Shown here one piece after another: positions 1-11,967 of a DNA stretch of 25,956 nt. Source of the stretch: Cudoniella acicularis (lineage: Eukaryota > Ascomycota > Leotiomycetes > Helotiales > Helotiaceae); assembly GCA_013054445.1 (NCBI GenBank), contig JAAMPI010000783.1:1-25956 (forward strand), written 5' to 3'. Position numbers and translations under genes: made by a program. Position 1 is the stretch's first letter. Every line of letters begins with the position of its first letter. Below the pieces are notes generated by a model. The model saw only the letters and a list, made by a program, of their open reading frames with translations, was not told where the DNA came from and did no database searches.

Positions 1-375
1 GGAGGTGAAGGTTTCCGCTGATTTTTTGACGGTGGAGAGGTCGGAGAGGTCGAGGAAGAGGAAGTGTAACTCTCCTTTTCCTTGGCGTTCTGAACTTCTA
101 CCTCCATCACCCTCCCCTCCCCTATTCCCACTCCCACTCCCATCATTCGTTGGTGGGAAGGAATCTTTAATTGTCTTGATAGCTTGGAGGGCATTCCCCT
201 CCGACCGTCCCGCAATATAAACCTTTGCACCAGCCTGATACAAAATTTTCACAAGCTCAAAACCAACACCTGATGCGCCCCCCGTCACAATAAACACTTT
301 GCCCTCTTGACGCGGGAGGTTTTTCTCTGTGAGGACCGGGGGAGGGGGGAAGAATTGGCTGTATGTTATTCCCAT
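1..375 (-). CDS. Short-chain dehydrogenase/reductase, N-terminal part (runs off the left edge)
   Basis: The reading frame starts at the ATG at 375-373 on the minus strand and stays open to base 1, giving 125 residues. After about 27 residues comes a beta strand (KVFIVTGG) and the NAD(P)-binding glycine motif TGGASGVG, followed by a helix and a second strand (AKVYIAGRS) ending in Arg, which suggests NADP preference. A Gly/Ser-rich insert follows, then LHFLFLDLSDLSTVKKSAE, the usual D-L-S/A-D stretch of SDR proteins. The start MGITYSQFFPPPP is typical of fungal retinol-dehydrogenase-like SDRs that act on alcohols or ketones. The catalytic YxxxK lies outside the window, so activity cannot be judged. 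Substrate unknown. No intron is needed in the visible part. Confidence 0.85.
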   Translation of the reverse strand, partial: MGITYSQFFPPPPVLTEKNLPRQEGKVFIVTGGASGVGFELVKILYQAGAKVYIAGRSEGNALQAIKTIKDSFPPTNDGSGSGNRGGEGDGGRSSERQGKGELHFLFLDLSDLSTVKKSAETFTS

Positions 376-1308
376 TTTTGTTTTTGCGTATGGCGTTTTA
401 TGTTTGTATTTGGGTGGGAATTTTGTGGCGTCGTTTGGGGGACTATATTGATATTGGAGGGGTTGTTGTGAAGGGTGGACGGAAGAGAGGTCAGAGCTGG
501 TGGAGGTGAGGTGCCGTCTTTTGTGACTTAAAATCTGACGTCCAACCGCGGCTGAGATGTCCAACTCGACCTAACTGTTGGTGTCGCTGATCCGGGAGCC
601 TGGTGGGGTTCCGGAGCCGATGCTGACATTTGAATTCCCACCATTTTTGGAAGGGGAAGCGGCGGTGATTGGATCTAGCGTATAGAGTATTGTGCCAATT
701 GAGTAGTTGTGGTGATTTGGTGAATGCGGATCATGCGCGGGGTCGTAAATGTGGAGTCCGTACAGAGGGTTTCCATTTTGTGCGATTTCCAAATTTCCAG
801 CCAGGAAGTATTTCAGAATATTATAAAATTCTGCATTTTGGGTAGCAGAACAAGTTCAACCTTGGACTATTTATTGTGGTGAATCGCTGAATCGCTGCAT
901 CCAAGTTTAGGAAATTCCTAACAAGAATTTCTGTCTTCCTCCGAGCCTTCCCGAAAAAAAAGTTGTAAATATCCCCCCTGACCTGTGAATATATCAACAC
1001 CTGGTAAAGACTGCATCGTGATATTATACAAACACTGCCTTGAGGCCCTGGACCAAGGCAAACCTAGCCTTGAAATCCCCTTTGGAACGCCATCGTATCG
1101 TAGCTGTACTGTTGACCATCTGCAATTCCCCATGAACTCCAATATTCCGATCATTATCCTGGGAAGTCAACGCTAGAACACCAAGAAACACCCCCAGTTC
1201 CACTATATACTGTGCGCCAGTCAATCCAAGAACCATACCCGAAGGCCAATAAGATCGATACGAACGCCTTCCCCAACCTTAAGAAACCGGCCTCCTCCCC
1301 TCATCAGT
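376..1308. other. Intergenic region with an orphan open frame
   Basis: This region holds the promoter side of the SDR gene and the 3' side of the rhodopsin-domain gene. On the minus strand a frame is open from about 857 down to a stop at 571 (about 95 codons) without a usable ATG. Its reading is protein-like (for example EFYNILKYFLAGN and PLYGLHIYDP) and it is preceded by a possible acceptor (ATGCAG at about 830-825). A second minus frame at 1024-1236 begins with a true ATG and a hydrophobic stretch. I could not join them into a convincing gene; they may be an unrecognised or decayed gene. Confidence 0.3.
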
Positions 1309-2734
1309 CTAGCCTTCCTGGCCGTCACTGGAAAGGTAAGCCTCATAATTCGCGTGCGGCGCTTCTGGATCCGAAAGCTTTCTCGTTCGATTCATAGAGT
1401 GCATTTCAGCCATTTCTGTTGATGTCGCATTGCTCAATTGAGCAGACTCCGGAAAGCTTAGAACAGCCCCCTCTGAAAAGTTGTTATTCATCCAGTTGGA
1501 ACCAGGTGGGAAATCCCTCTTTGTGCTGCTGATACCGCTGACCGTGATGAAGCTTTCTTCTTTTCGTGAGAATCGATATGGTACCAAGTGAGAGAAGTAT
1601 TTATTTAGTCGTTTGGGCCAGTGACGCTTCAGGAATGCCGGGAATACGAGTGCGCAGGCGCATATCAAACCGACGCTGACTTCTAAATGACTGAAGCAAA
1701 TGTCAGAGATGTTTTGGCTTGTTTTGGGTAAAAGAAAACTTACGACCAGATATTAGTCCTGCCTATTTCCCATGTAATATCAGGATTGGTATCCAAATTA
1801 TGTAGAAAGCCCAGCCTAATAAGACTGAAGGTACAGGCACTAAAAAGAGTATCAGCATTGACCTGCGCATTGGTAGGAACCCTTACAGTAATCCCATGCT
1901 GAAAACAGCGAGGACTCTAATCTTTCGACCAGTATCGACCGGCAAAGCCCAAACTGCTGGAATCGGCACGATCAGGACGTAGAAATCGGTCGACGCGTTC
2001 ACAGCAGCGGAGAGATATCTCAAAATGAGCTTCGGTGTGCAAAGTCCCCTCGTTATCCACATATCCCAAGCTTTCTCTACCGGCACGCAATTGAAGAGCT
2101 GAGTGAAAAACATCCCGCTGTATGCAATAATAACCACCACTATGCCGGCATTGACAAAGTAAAGGGTTTTGTGACTTGGCGAGAAGATATTTCGATAGAA
2201 CAGCAGACATGTAAGCTTTATGAACCCCACGAGTGCATAGTAGAGTGTAGCTCCGAGGATGAATGGCTCGAATGCCGGGATGAAATTTGATTGTGGCATG
2301 TCCCAAAAATGTACCGTCAATCCTCGAGCTTCAGCTGATTTAAAGGTTAGCGATATAGCAAACAGAATTGATTCGAGTAAAATACCTTGCGCATTTAAAC
2401 CAACGTAAGCAATGTTTAGACACTATAATTCATCAGTATGATTCAATGCACAAAGTCGCGATGGTTGTTTTACCCAAGAAAAAGCGCAAAAATCTAAAAG
2501 GTGTTAGTACCAGCTGGGGGTAATTCAGTTAAACATCTTACAATCATCCAGCATTAAAGCGCCAGTGATGAATTTGCGAGTGTAAAGCCGGATTCCCAAG
2601 CATAGTGTGGTTATGATGACTGTTATTGTATATAAAACAATGTATCCATTGATCTGGTTCTCTGGATTCACGAAGTTTGCCGTTACACCTGGAGGAGGAT
2701 CAACGATCTTGACGTACGTCGTGGAACTAGACAT
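1309..2734 (-). CDS. Fungal rhodopsin-domain (seven-helix) membrane protein
   Basis: My six-exon model is 2734-2542, 2493-2474, 2422-2386, 2334-1887, 1839-1744 and 1690-1309, giving 391 residues. All joins use GT...AG and preserve frame; the splice at codon 65 creates DDYFCAFSW, the hallmark block of the fungal rhodopsin-like integral membrane family. Helices follow: YIVLYTITVIITTLCLG near residues 31-47, a long ILGATLYYALVGFIKLTCLLFYRNIF region, VNAGIVVVIIAYSGMFFTQLF with a conserved FNCVPVEKAWD segment, then FYVLIVPIPAVWAL, RVLAVFSMGLLACTFSLIRL and a last helix after NIWSHLEVSVGLICAC. The cytosolic tail of about 120 residues is polar and Ser-rich. There is no sign of the retinal-binding lysine of microbial opsins, so the name is structural only. 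Some members are candidate plant-surface sensors in pathogens, but ligand and role here are unknown. Exon 2 is only 20 nt. Confidence 0.88.
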
Positions 2735-4888
2735 TGTGTCGCCACAGGAGGAGATGGTAGCCTAGGGCCAGAACAACCTCGATCGTGCACTTGATGAATT
2801 CAGGCGGTGGAGGTTGTTGAAGGTTCCAACTTCTTGGTACCGCAATTCAATCGGAATCCGGGGGAATAATAAGCACCATGTGGAAGAAATGCACCTAGGA
2901 TGCAGGCGGATGAAGGGTCGGGCCTTCATAAGAACCTCCCGGGTCTGTTCAGAGCATGAAAACTGTGCCGTAAACATGGCGATGGGCCTGCCGATAGCAA
3001 AAAGCCACGACGAATCGCAACTTCGGACGCACCCCAGATTCTGCATAAGAACCGGGATTTGCTGGGGAAGACTCCGCATCCGGTTCTGCTATTACGCTTC
3101 GTTTTCCGATCAACCAAAGCAGCGCGCATAATAAAAGGCTTCAAGGAGTTATCATACAGTACAGGTTTAAAATAAGTTCAGGAAATATACACTCCATACA
3201 GAGTATTTTGAAAAGGTGGCTATGGTGAGGGTTCATTATGATCATATTCTTCACTAGCGAGGCTCCTGATTCCTGAATGTCAGAAATAGGCAACTTCACT
3301 ACGTTGGTTGCGCCACTGAATGTAACAGCACGGACTTCAGTCCCGGCTTCCGCGCATGCGGGGACAAGGGGATCGCATGGGTGGTCTCCCAGCAAAGAAT
3401 CCGAGCCCAACGGCGCCGCTGTGGTGTCACCTTCGCCGTCTGTATTTACAAGACGTTGGCAGCCTCACCGTATTTTGTAAAAAAAAGGGCATAATAACTA
3501 TTGGCAACAGCGCATAGAGTTACAAGACGTAAAATGCCACTTTTAACAGACTAGTTGCGCCGTCACCGCGGTTTAAAATTTGACAACTTCAGTGGGAAGG
3601 GACACTGACACATTCCAACTTGGCCAATAAGGATTTTAGGGGAGATGCTTCCGCCTTAAAAAAATTCCTGCCAGATTTTCAGGTCACTGACTAATCAATG
3701 TCCACCCCAAATGCCAAGAATGTCTGCGGTGGTGTCTTGATACCGGTAGCTCTTCCTTGCACACTTGTACTGAGAACAGATAGATGAATTTCGATGGTTG
3801 ATCGCATGGAAAGAATGAAAAATCTCCAATCGAGGAAGCCCATAACAGTTGTATCAAAGCGCACAAATACCCAACTTTAGGTCTGCTGCCTCCAGGGAAG
3901 AATCCATATCTCGAGGACAGATTCGGGTTATTGGTTGTCTTGTTGAATCGCCTAGAATTTGGATCCATTTTCACCAGACGGTTCGTGAATGCCATTTTTG
4001 GTTACCTCGATACTTGGAGGTGCGTCCATGAATCGCCAGTGGTGTTTTATTTCCCTCTCAGTTATTTCTTCCATACTTCGGGCCATTCCCTTTGACATTG
4101 AATAACGAGCTTTGTCTGACTAATTCGTGGATTTGTCGTGAAGTGGCGAAGGGTTTAACTTTGCGGTAACCTATTGGAACAATCAAAACATCCCATCGAA
4201 TCAGGGAGGCCTCGAAATATGTAACAGTATCTCTATATGTGCCTGCAAAGCTTGAATAGTCTTATCGTTGCATGTTTTGCTCGTGTCAGCTCGCGTCCCG
4301 CTCATGTCCACATAGAAATCCGATCTGGATACGCCGATACGCCGACACGCCGATTTGGTTTGTGGTTTCCTGGTTGCAACTGCGGCGCTGCTGCAGATCA
4401 CGACGGCGGTGCGCGTTGTGCCTTGCTCAGGCTTGCTGACACGCTGTGGCTTCTACAAAAAGGGTAAGGAAATCGCTGGATCGGGCCGCAGCAGAAAGAA
4501 GGGCTTTGGCGAATGGGATTTGCTCCTTCCTGACGGCAACATTTTTCGATGCGTTTGCGTTCGTGGCTTCGCATCAACACAGAGGAGATTATTGATGACG
4601 TTAAAAGAAGAGTGTCTTGAAAAGTCTAAGCAGGCACTTTGAAATTGGCCTATTCCCGAGTTGGTATGGTGCTGATTAGTCATTAAGGGGCAAGTGGATC
4701 ATGTGGGTCACTCAGGAGTTTCTCTCTCTCTTATCTGGCCCTTCGACTTGAATTGAGCAAGAAATACATGCATCAAGGAGTTCGAGTTTAATTTTCAACG
4801 TTGCCTCGAATACCACGCACCTCGTAATCAAGAAGAGCTTAGTCGAAACTGTGTCAGCAGCCCCGCATTACCCCAGCCACCCCCCTTT
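2735..4888. other. Long intergenic region, no supported gene
   Basis: It contains the promoter of the rhodopsin-domain gene at its left end. Several open frames of 60-105 codons exist on both strands, but they overlap each other, mostly lack ATG starts, show no family motif and do not splice into longer frames. A minus frame ending at 3141 reads somewhat protein-like but starts at TTG. A short three-copy tandem repeat of an 8-mer lies at 4328-4351. I see no RNA gene. Confidence 0.5.
4328..4351. repeat. Three-copy 8-bp tandem repeat
   Basis: The unit GATACGCC occurs twice, followed by a one-base variant GACACGCC. It sits in a locally GC-richer patch of the intergenic region. No function is apparent. 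Confidence 0.7.
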
Positions 4889-5138
4889 ATGTCTCGACAT
4901 AATACTGAGGTGCGACTTAACCAGTCAAAAGCCCCGACCCAGGCAGACCGACCTTATCGAAAATGTAAGTCTTCCATGCAGAAAATCTCCCCTAAAAACT
5001 TAAATTCTTAACGCCCACCGACTGGCAGACCACTCTTTTTCACGTACCGGAACTTTGGAATCTTGGATACAGGAGGATCAGGGAGCAATTTCTGCCAAAG
5101 CTTGTTTCAATCTTCTCCTTCCTTTTCTGGAATACTGA
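4889..5138 (+). CDS. Possible small two-exon protein, 61 residues
   Basis: An ATG at 4889 opens 25 codons up to a strong donor GTAAGT at 4965. A 64-nt intron with TTAAC as possible branch point ends in CAG at 5028, and the frame then continues 36 codons to TGA at 5136-5138. The join (codon T|AC = Tyr) gives 61 residues: a basic, polar N-terminal half (MSRHNTEVRLNQSK...) and a C-terminal part ending in LLLPFLEY. No domain or signal peptide is recognised. The good splice signals and frame retention favour a real transcript, but the piece could equally be a spliced untranslated leader or chance. It stands alone between two long non-coding stretches. Confidence 0.3.
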
Positions 5139-6290
5139 TATTAACATTTCCTTAGTCATGCATATATTTTTCAATCTCAAACGCATTTTATTTCTGGAAC
5201 TTCTTCCCCTTATCTTCGCATCTCTGTCGCTTTTCGCAGAGTCAACTCTTGCGTGTTACTGCTGTTATTGGTTGAACGCGTGCGAGCGCAAAACTGGGAG
5301 AAGCTAGATTTCCAATTTCAGACTCTGCCCAAACCCTGCCACAACTTGTTAAAGTTACGATTTTTTTATGGATCGCTAGAAGATCTCGGAAATTAAATTC
5401 TTGACTGGGAATACTTTTGTTCTAGAAAACTGCAACCACGTGGTTATACGTTACGTCTTATCCTCATCGCGCTTCTCATTTGACATTTCCTTTCGGTTAC
5501 CCCTCTTCAAACTTGAATCAAACTGCCTTCAAACGCATCAATCCTCGCGTTTTTCCCGTTCAAAGTCCAATATTCTCAAGCTTCTAAAATATCAATCATA
5601 ACAATCTATTATCCTTACTTCGGTTTCTTCCACAAGTTCACAGTTGTCCTCATCAGCCGAACGCAGCTCAAAGTCCCGTCGCACATTGACCTACCACTTG
5701 AATTCTACATTCCAAAACTGTATTAATTTGAACTCTTGCTTGCGAAAATCATTTAGGTCTGGAAATCTGAACAAGACATTTCAAGATTCTTTTATGACTT
5801 TCAAGTGTTGTGTATGACAATGGCGCTTAGCGCAATGTGGGCCAAACACCTTTCGTTTACCTTAGAATTGGCTTCATACTAAGTCAAATCAATGGTTTTT
5901 TCTTTCTTCTGTGTGTTCTCGTTTGTTAAAAAGAAGCCGTGTGCGAACTTGAGGATTTCAAGCCCTAATTTCGCCATTCCAAGCAGCTGTCAAGCCGTTT
6001 CAAACATCACCCATACCTCAGAGAGATATCACTTCTCGCACTCCCTCAAAGGAACATTCCACTTACTTTGATAACTTTCATTTTGTTTCGCCCCTATGAA
6101 TATCGAATATTCTGCATATTTTTGTTATATTTTTCGTCCTCGCATCACATCGTCCTTCCTTCCCGCTATCACCAGTACAAGGGCCAGGATTCCTTAAGCC
6201 TTTAAACGCCTTGACGCCGACGCCAACGCTTCTATTGCGCCCCCTAAGTGAAACATTCATGAAAACAAAGTCGTAACTCTTTACTTCTAG
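5139..6290. other. AT- and pyrimidine-rich intergenic region
   Basis: The top strand is rich in T and C, with no ATG-started frame above about 60 codons and no motif. It ends at the 3' side of the large minus-strand gene (stop at 6291-6293), so its right part probably includes that gene's 3' untranslated region. Nothing else seen. Confidence 0.5.
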
Positions 6291-9200
6291 CTAGGTGCGA
6301 TCCAGAACATGATAGGGTAGCGGCGGTAACCCGTCCTCTGAGCCGTCACATATATGCTCCGTGTGAGCTTCGGGTGGTGTGATGTATGCGGAGAGCACTC
6401 GGGCTGTAGCTGCAAGTCGGCTTTCAGAAGACCATTTTCCCGTCAAGACTTTCCTCGATGAATGCCGTCCACCTTTCTCAACTCTCTTCGAACGAAAACC
6501 TTTACCCTCTAATTTGCCCTGCTTGCCAAGCATAATGCAATGTTTCCGATCCTTCAAGCTACCTACACTCCAGTATTGCCTTCCGTTCTCTTTCTGACTT
6601 ATGTGCAGCCCATTTGGTGTCTCTGCCCGTTCGCTGATCTTCAGAAATGTCTCGAGTACCGCAGGTGTATCTTTTCGCATCCGTTGGGTAGCCTCTTCAG
6701 GCATATTCTCCCGTGGGTGGCAACACTTGAGACCAAGTACATTTACAAGACATTTCTCGAGGACGACGAAGGAGCACCTTGAGTCACTATCTTCTGCAAA
6801 CCCAGTCCATCCGTGACATTGGCGTGGAAAAGCGATTTCCCAGGGTTGATTATGATAGACCCAAAAAGCGACAAACGGGTCATTTCCTCTGCTTCCAATA
6901 CCGGTATGAAATAACCCGTCAAGACAATTTGTAACGTATTGCTCTATACCCTTCCGTTCCAATGGATTATTCATTTTAAAGTTAACGAGTTTTGCAGGAT
7001 CTTTATCGAGCATATCCTCAAATTCTTCTCTCCACGGCTCGCTAGCATAAGACGGAAATGTCCTCATGTACTCCCTCATGGTATCTCCAGCTATAAGATC
7101 AACAACTCTGACTTTGCGACTATTCCGTGTGCAAATAGAGAGTTGAAGTCCAAATCGCATGAGCAGAAATTTCCAAGGCCGTTGCTGACTATTCTTCCAG
7201 CGTTTATGAAATGCTTCTTTGACTAGTGTTCCATCTCTCTTCCAGGTGTGGCTATACTGGATGGTCGGTACCATTAATCCCCCTCCGCTAGCGGCAGTTC
7301 CCATGGTCTGAGATTCTGTTACCCATTTAACAGTAGAAGATCCCATTATCCTGCGATAACCGTTGCTGACAAATCTGTCATTGGCATCTGTTAGATTGCA
7401 ATAGCAATGTTCGGTGTTTGGAGTAACGCTGTGATGACAAGCTCCAATGAGTAGTCGTGGCTGAATGATTTGAGGGGGAGAGGTGCAGGCTAAAATTCTC
7501 TCGAGTTCCTCAAGCTCACTGTTAGGAATCCAGTGGCATAGTTCTTCGTTTGGCTCAGTCTCCACCTCCGCAGAATGCTCACGGCTTCCAGAGATCAAGC
7601 TTAATGGAACGATTGAGCCATGCTCCAAATCGTATCGCAGGGTCTCCATGGGCTTCCCTGCATTGTTGATCTTCCACATAGGGCCCCAAGCATCGGCAAA
7701 AGCATCTGGAGTGATAGATAAAAAGAGCTCCGTGGGGTCCGTTGGATCCATATTGGGACCGTGAAGTACCCATACTTTCTCACCGCAAAGGAATCCGTTC
7801 AGACACTTGAGAGTTCGCCGAGAGAAGCTGAGAGTACCTCTCTCCGATATAACAGAACAGTCGATGATGCTGCTAGTCCGAGTTGAGATCTGGAACTTCT
7901 GGACCGTAGAAGTATCTTTGCTCATCCAGTGATCGAAGTCACTCATGTGAGAACATACATGGCTGACCAAGACCAGATCAAGTACTCGGAGGGAAATTAT
8001 TGTAAAATCGCCGGCTCTCAGTGGGCAGGGAGTTCCAAGGTAATCGCCAAGTAGTTCCTTACAAGCGCGGTCTAGCACTCCAAGGTCCTTCAGAGAGATA
8101 TTTTTCTCACCTATACAGCTTCCTAGCTGTGCGACTTTGTCGAGTTCGACCGATCTTAAAAATGCGACCTGGGTACGGTTTGGATCAATTTGGAGAAACG
8201 TGGTGACGGCAGAGCAAAATCCAGCATCCCGGAGCACAGTTAAGTTCCGCTCAATACATGTAAGAAACTTCTGGCATTCTTGAAACCGGGAATCTGAAGT
8301 GAGATCCACCTCGGAATGGATCATGCCAGTTTTGATACCATACTGTGAAGTTGCGGATTCCCGAAAAATATGAGCTTGAAGTCTCCTCAGCTTGGACTTG
8401 TATTTATCCGGGTGTAAAAGGTCTTCATTGATCTCCGACAAGCGGAACTGCTTCCCAGGAGAATCTAGCAATTCTGCTTGAACCGTTGGGGTAAATGGGT
8501 CTGTCACTAACATGGCGTTATCAATCAGCTCAGCAGATTTTTGGGTAAGATTTTCTTTTTACTCACAGTTGAATGAACCGGGCATCTCGTCGAGTAATGA
8601 AAGCGAGTCAGATGAATTCCTAGATGAAGAGGCTGAGCTCATGCCAGGGTCTTTCGGAACGATCTCAGACTCAGGCCTTTCTAAGAAAGCATCCATCAAA
8701 CCCGCCTCAGGGCCCCATTCGGTGTCCTTGGGTGGTAGTGGTTTCTTAGCAAAGATTCTCCGTTTTGGTGGTTGTGAATCCCGTGGCGAGGTGTACGTCT
8801 TACAAAACTTTTCACCATCCAGTTGACGCGCATTATAGAATGTAATCAATTGTTGAGTTGCATCTAAAATTGACTGCAACCAAAAGCGCCGGTTGGATAC
8901 AGTTACAGGGATCGCCGCGATGAGAGCCCCCAGAATAAGCACTGCATATATAAAACGTACAAAGCTCGGAGTAAATGGCAGAACTCCTCTAGTACTGAAC
9001 AGGTTCGCTGCAAGAGCCATTGGAAAGAATATCTAGATATAGGGGGAAAATTGTTAATTACGTCTCATTTCTAACTCTTTACTTTCCGCTTGAACTTACC
9101 ACAGTAATAACAGTAAGATCCTCGAGTTTCTTAGCACTTTGCTGGAATGTTGAAGCTGCATTATTCTCGAAACTTAGATGAGCATGGAGCTGTTTTCATT

Positions 9201-11144
9201 AGCTTCTAAATCTCTGACGCAACTAGTTATAGTTGATCTTCCAATTGGTGTAAGAGAGATGACTTACAGCTTGTGGGCTGCTTTCGCAGAGTTCTTTTTT
9301 CAACTCCTCTAACTTCCTTAGATTAAAATTTAACTCTTCAAAGATCTTGTTAATAGCAATAAGCGACGGTATCGGTGATAACGGGGCTCCAGACTCGCTA
9401 TGGTAGATAAAGTATCCCATTTCTTGGCTCCGGAATGCTTCCCATGCTTGAACAGTTTCAGAGAGTCCGCCTATTAGTCGCGATAATAGTGCCATCATTT
9501 GAGTGTTCCACGCGCTAATATCTCGTAGTTTTGAGGTGTTTTTAGGGTCACTATACGGCAGCGGAATCTCGTGATTATCTCTGGGCCTGGTTATATACAC
9601 AATATAAGTCAGCTACACTTTGCCACAAGGCAACATTGCTAAATTTTTGGAAGGAGGGAGTAGGACAAGAACCATCTCCTAACACCCTCCTATTGTGTAA
9701 AAGAACGAAAATATTTCTAGGTTTTTTTTTATAACCGGTCTAAGTGAAAGTACGCCAACGTTGCAAAGGAAGAGCGTAAGCTATACTTACCATTCAATTT
9801 CACTCTTTATCATACTCATTATATAGTTCCATTCCTTTAGGACTCGCTTCGATCGGATCTGGCATACTTGAAGAAAGTACTCCCTAGGCGTCCAGATAGG
9901 TTCATCGGCATTTAAACGGCCAGCTGCAAGAGGATCTGGGTGTCCCCCAATTTTTCCTCGCAATAGGTGATAGTAGTCTACTGTTTCGTTCGATCCAAAG
10001 TAGTTGTCAACAAATCCATATGCAGCCCACACCCACTGATCAATCCCTGTCACAACAACTGATGTTTGGGCCTCATACAAACAAATGTGCTCATCCCTTG
10101 ATGTCGATATTGTCGTAGGCCTAGATAGAAAAGATAACACCCAGGAATTTCTTAAGGGGTTGCCATTGCAGCTCTTCCGAGAATCAACGGATAGTTGCTT
10201 ACTTCTCTTGAGTATGTAGTACGGAATGTGGAACTCGAGAGTAAAAACAGAAAACCCTTGAGACTATGAGATAAGAATTAGCATCAGTGATAATTATTGT
10301 CTATTAAAGCTTACTGGAATAGTCACTCCTATAGACGCTTTACCTGTCAAGTGTTTGTAAAAGAGATCTCTTAGTGCTGGAGCCTGGGTAATTGGTGCAG
10401 TAGTTATAATAGCCTCGATAGTTAATGGATCTAAATCAGGGATAAAGCTAGACAGTGTTAGAGAATCCGTAACACTTAGCTTGGAGGCGCTAGTATTATA
10501 ACTTACATCAACCTTCTCTCCGCGTCAATTTCCTCATCTTTATATGTGCCGGTAGCGAAATCCTGGTCCGACTCGACTTTGAAACGCTATACAGTGTGAG
10601 TTCCTCTAGAGCTCTAATCTAAGCTGAGATTTGGGAGTACCTTTTTGCTCAGTTCATTGCGCAGCTGTTGCGCGGTCAAAGGCCCCAGGTGTGGTCTGCA
10701 GTTTCCAGCACTCCTATCGTCGAGTAATGCAATATGCTTCGCATTCTGGCTCACTGTTCCCGTCTCTGAGTCGACGCGGGCATGCTCACAAAAACCTGAA
10801 ACTTCTTCGACTTGATCGTGATACTGCAGGGTATCTTCGTCTCCAATCACGCCTTTCATGAAACGTCGAACAACACTGCGGCCATTGCATTCTTTAGCAT
10901 CTTGATTTTCACTTTTGTCTTGATGCTCTTCGACGTCGTCCTCATCCTCATCCTCAGTAGAGTTATCATCATCTTCCTCTTCCTCTTCCTCTTCCTCTTC
11001 ACCGTAGTAAAGTTGGGTCTCCAAATATTGAATATATGTTTGATTTTCGGTTTTTCGATCAAATTTTCGACGTTTTGTGAACTTCTCAGGCCAGCAATAT
11101 TGCAAGGACTGATAAGGAGAATCACGGAGTGTCTTTTGAGACAT
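6291..11144 (-). CDS. Large fungal membrane protein with CorA-like two-helix module and long C-terminal region
   Basis: My eight-exon model is 11144-10641, 10586-10507, 10447-10315, 10263-9791, 9586-9268, 9189-9100, 9032-8567 and 8506-6291, totalling 1426 residues; each join is GT...AG and in frame. Residues 1-30 are basic, 49-82 form an Asp/Glu tract. Residues about 190-400 contain blocks I know from an expanded family of unnamed fungal proteins (RLIFIPDLDP, ALRDLFYKHLTG, HICLYEAQTSVVVTG, PIWTPREYFLQV). A helical stretch leads to KKLEDLTVITVIFFPMALA (helix 1, about 528-546) and RFIYAVLILGALIAAIPV (helix 2, about 556-578), in the position and style of the CorA magnesium-transporter end; the GMN selectivity motif is absent (ANLF instead), so ion transport is unproven. 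The last 740 residues are Cys- and Trp-containing, without a named domain. Intron 4 (204 nt) is long for this window. The ATG at 8513 is not used as a start: the two frames around 8560 join through a 60-nt intron. Confidence 0.75.
10972..11000. repeat. Hexamer repeat coding the Glu/Asp tract
   Basis: A run of the top-strand hexamer CTTCCT (bottom strand AGGAAG) codes the poly-Glu part of the acidic stretch near residues 49-58 of the large membrane protein. It is an obvious site for length variation between strains. Confidence 0.8.
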
Positions 11145-11967
11145 TTTCTTTCACGATTATCACCAGTCAACTTCAACTGAAGATGGTAGTGGTTCGGAAG
11201 CGACCAATCTGATACAATGAAGTAATGCGTATCCTAGGGCACTCAATTGAAGAAAATAGCACACGTTGGTGAGATAGAAACGATTTCGTTTGAAAAGAAA
11301 TAGGGGCACCCAAGTGGCTGTCGCGATGAGCAAGCAGCCTTGTGAATGAATACCTTCTCCAGTTGCCTGGTGGAGTAGAACATCGAATCATTGATCATCT
11401 CGAATTTGTCGACCACCCGCTTCCTTGTGCAGCTCGGGAATGATTCTGGAAAGGAAGCCCAACGGGCGGTGAAAAAAGGCCCAACGAAGCCTGAAAGTGC
11501 AGCCATAAAGGGCCACGAAAAGAGGTTAATTGAGGCAAGGCAGGCTATGTTTGTGGTGGTGCCTGCTCGGCTTTGAAAATTTTATCTTCAGGCGAAATCT
11601 ATGAGATCTCGTTGGTTTCGGAAGTGCCAGCACACGTTGGGGCCGATCCTGTAGTATGTGACAACTCACCACGCGATATGTCGGAGTAAATTGACGAGGC
11701 TCTGGAGCATGAGGCTCTGAGCCCAGACAAATCAGCTCGATGTATTTGCCGACCATTCGCATTACTGCCCAATATGCACCAAGCGAATTTTCGGTGAGTC
11801 AATCGGTACGAAGCTGGCTCAAAGTAGATCGGGGCAACTCACTCATTCATGGCATTGCGTGGAGATGGCGGTACAATATCCAAGAAAAATTGATTTCATT
11901 TCTTCAAGTGATAATGCCGTCACCACGTGTAATTTATAGTCATTCTAGTTATATTCAAATGTGATAA
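11145..11967. other. Intergenic region upstream of the large membrane-protein gene
   Basis: It includes the promoter and leader of the minus-strand gene starting at 11144. Open frames of 60-87 codons on both strands overlap and show no motif or splice continuation. The best of them, minus 11243-11506, begins with an ATG but is not recognised. Nothing else seen. Confidence 0.45.

Noticed and set aside
1309..2734. Light-driven microbial opsin
   Set aside because: The retinal-binding lysine helix is not seen; DDYFC and NIWSHLE blocks belong to the fungal rhodopsin-domain family of unknown ligand.
4355..4642. Secreted-looking 95-codon frame
   Set aside because: It begins at TTG, not ATG, overlaps other frames and has no splice partner or motif.
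8513..8559. Separate gene starting at the ATG at 8513 for the 740-codon frame
   Set aside because: The upstream exon ends with a GTGAGT donor, and a 60-nt intron ending in TTAG just after that ATG joins the two in frame, so the ATG is inside the intron.
6291..9600. HET-type (heterokaryon incompatibility) protein
   Set aside because: None of the HET-domain blocks is present; the CorA-like helices and upstream exons point to another family.
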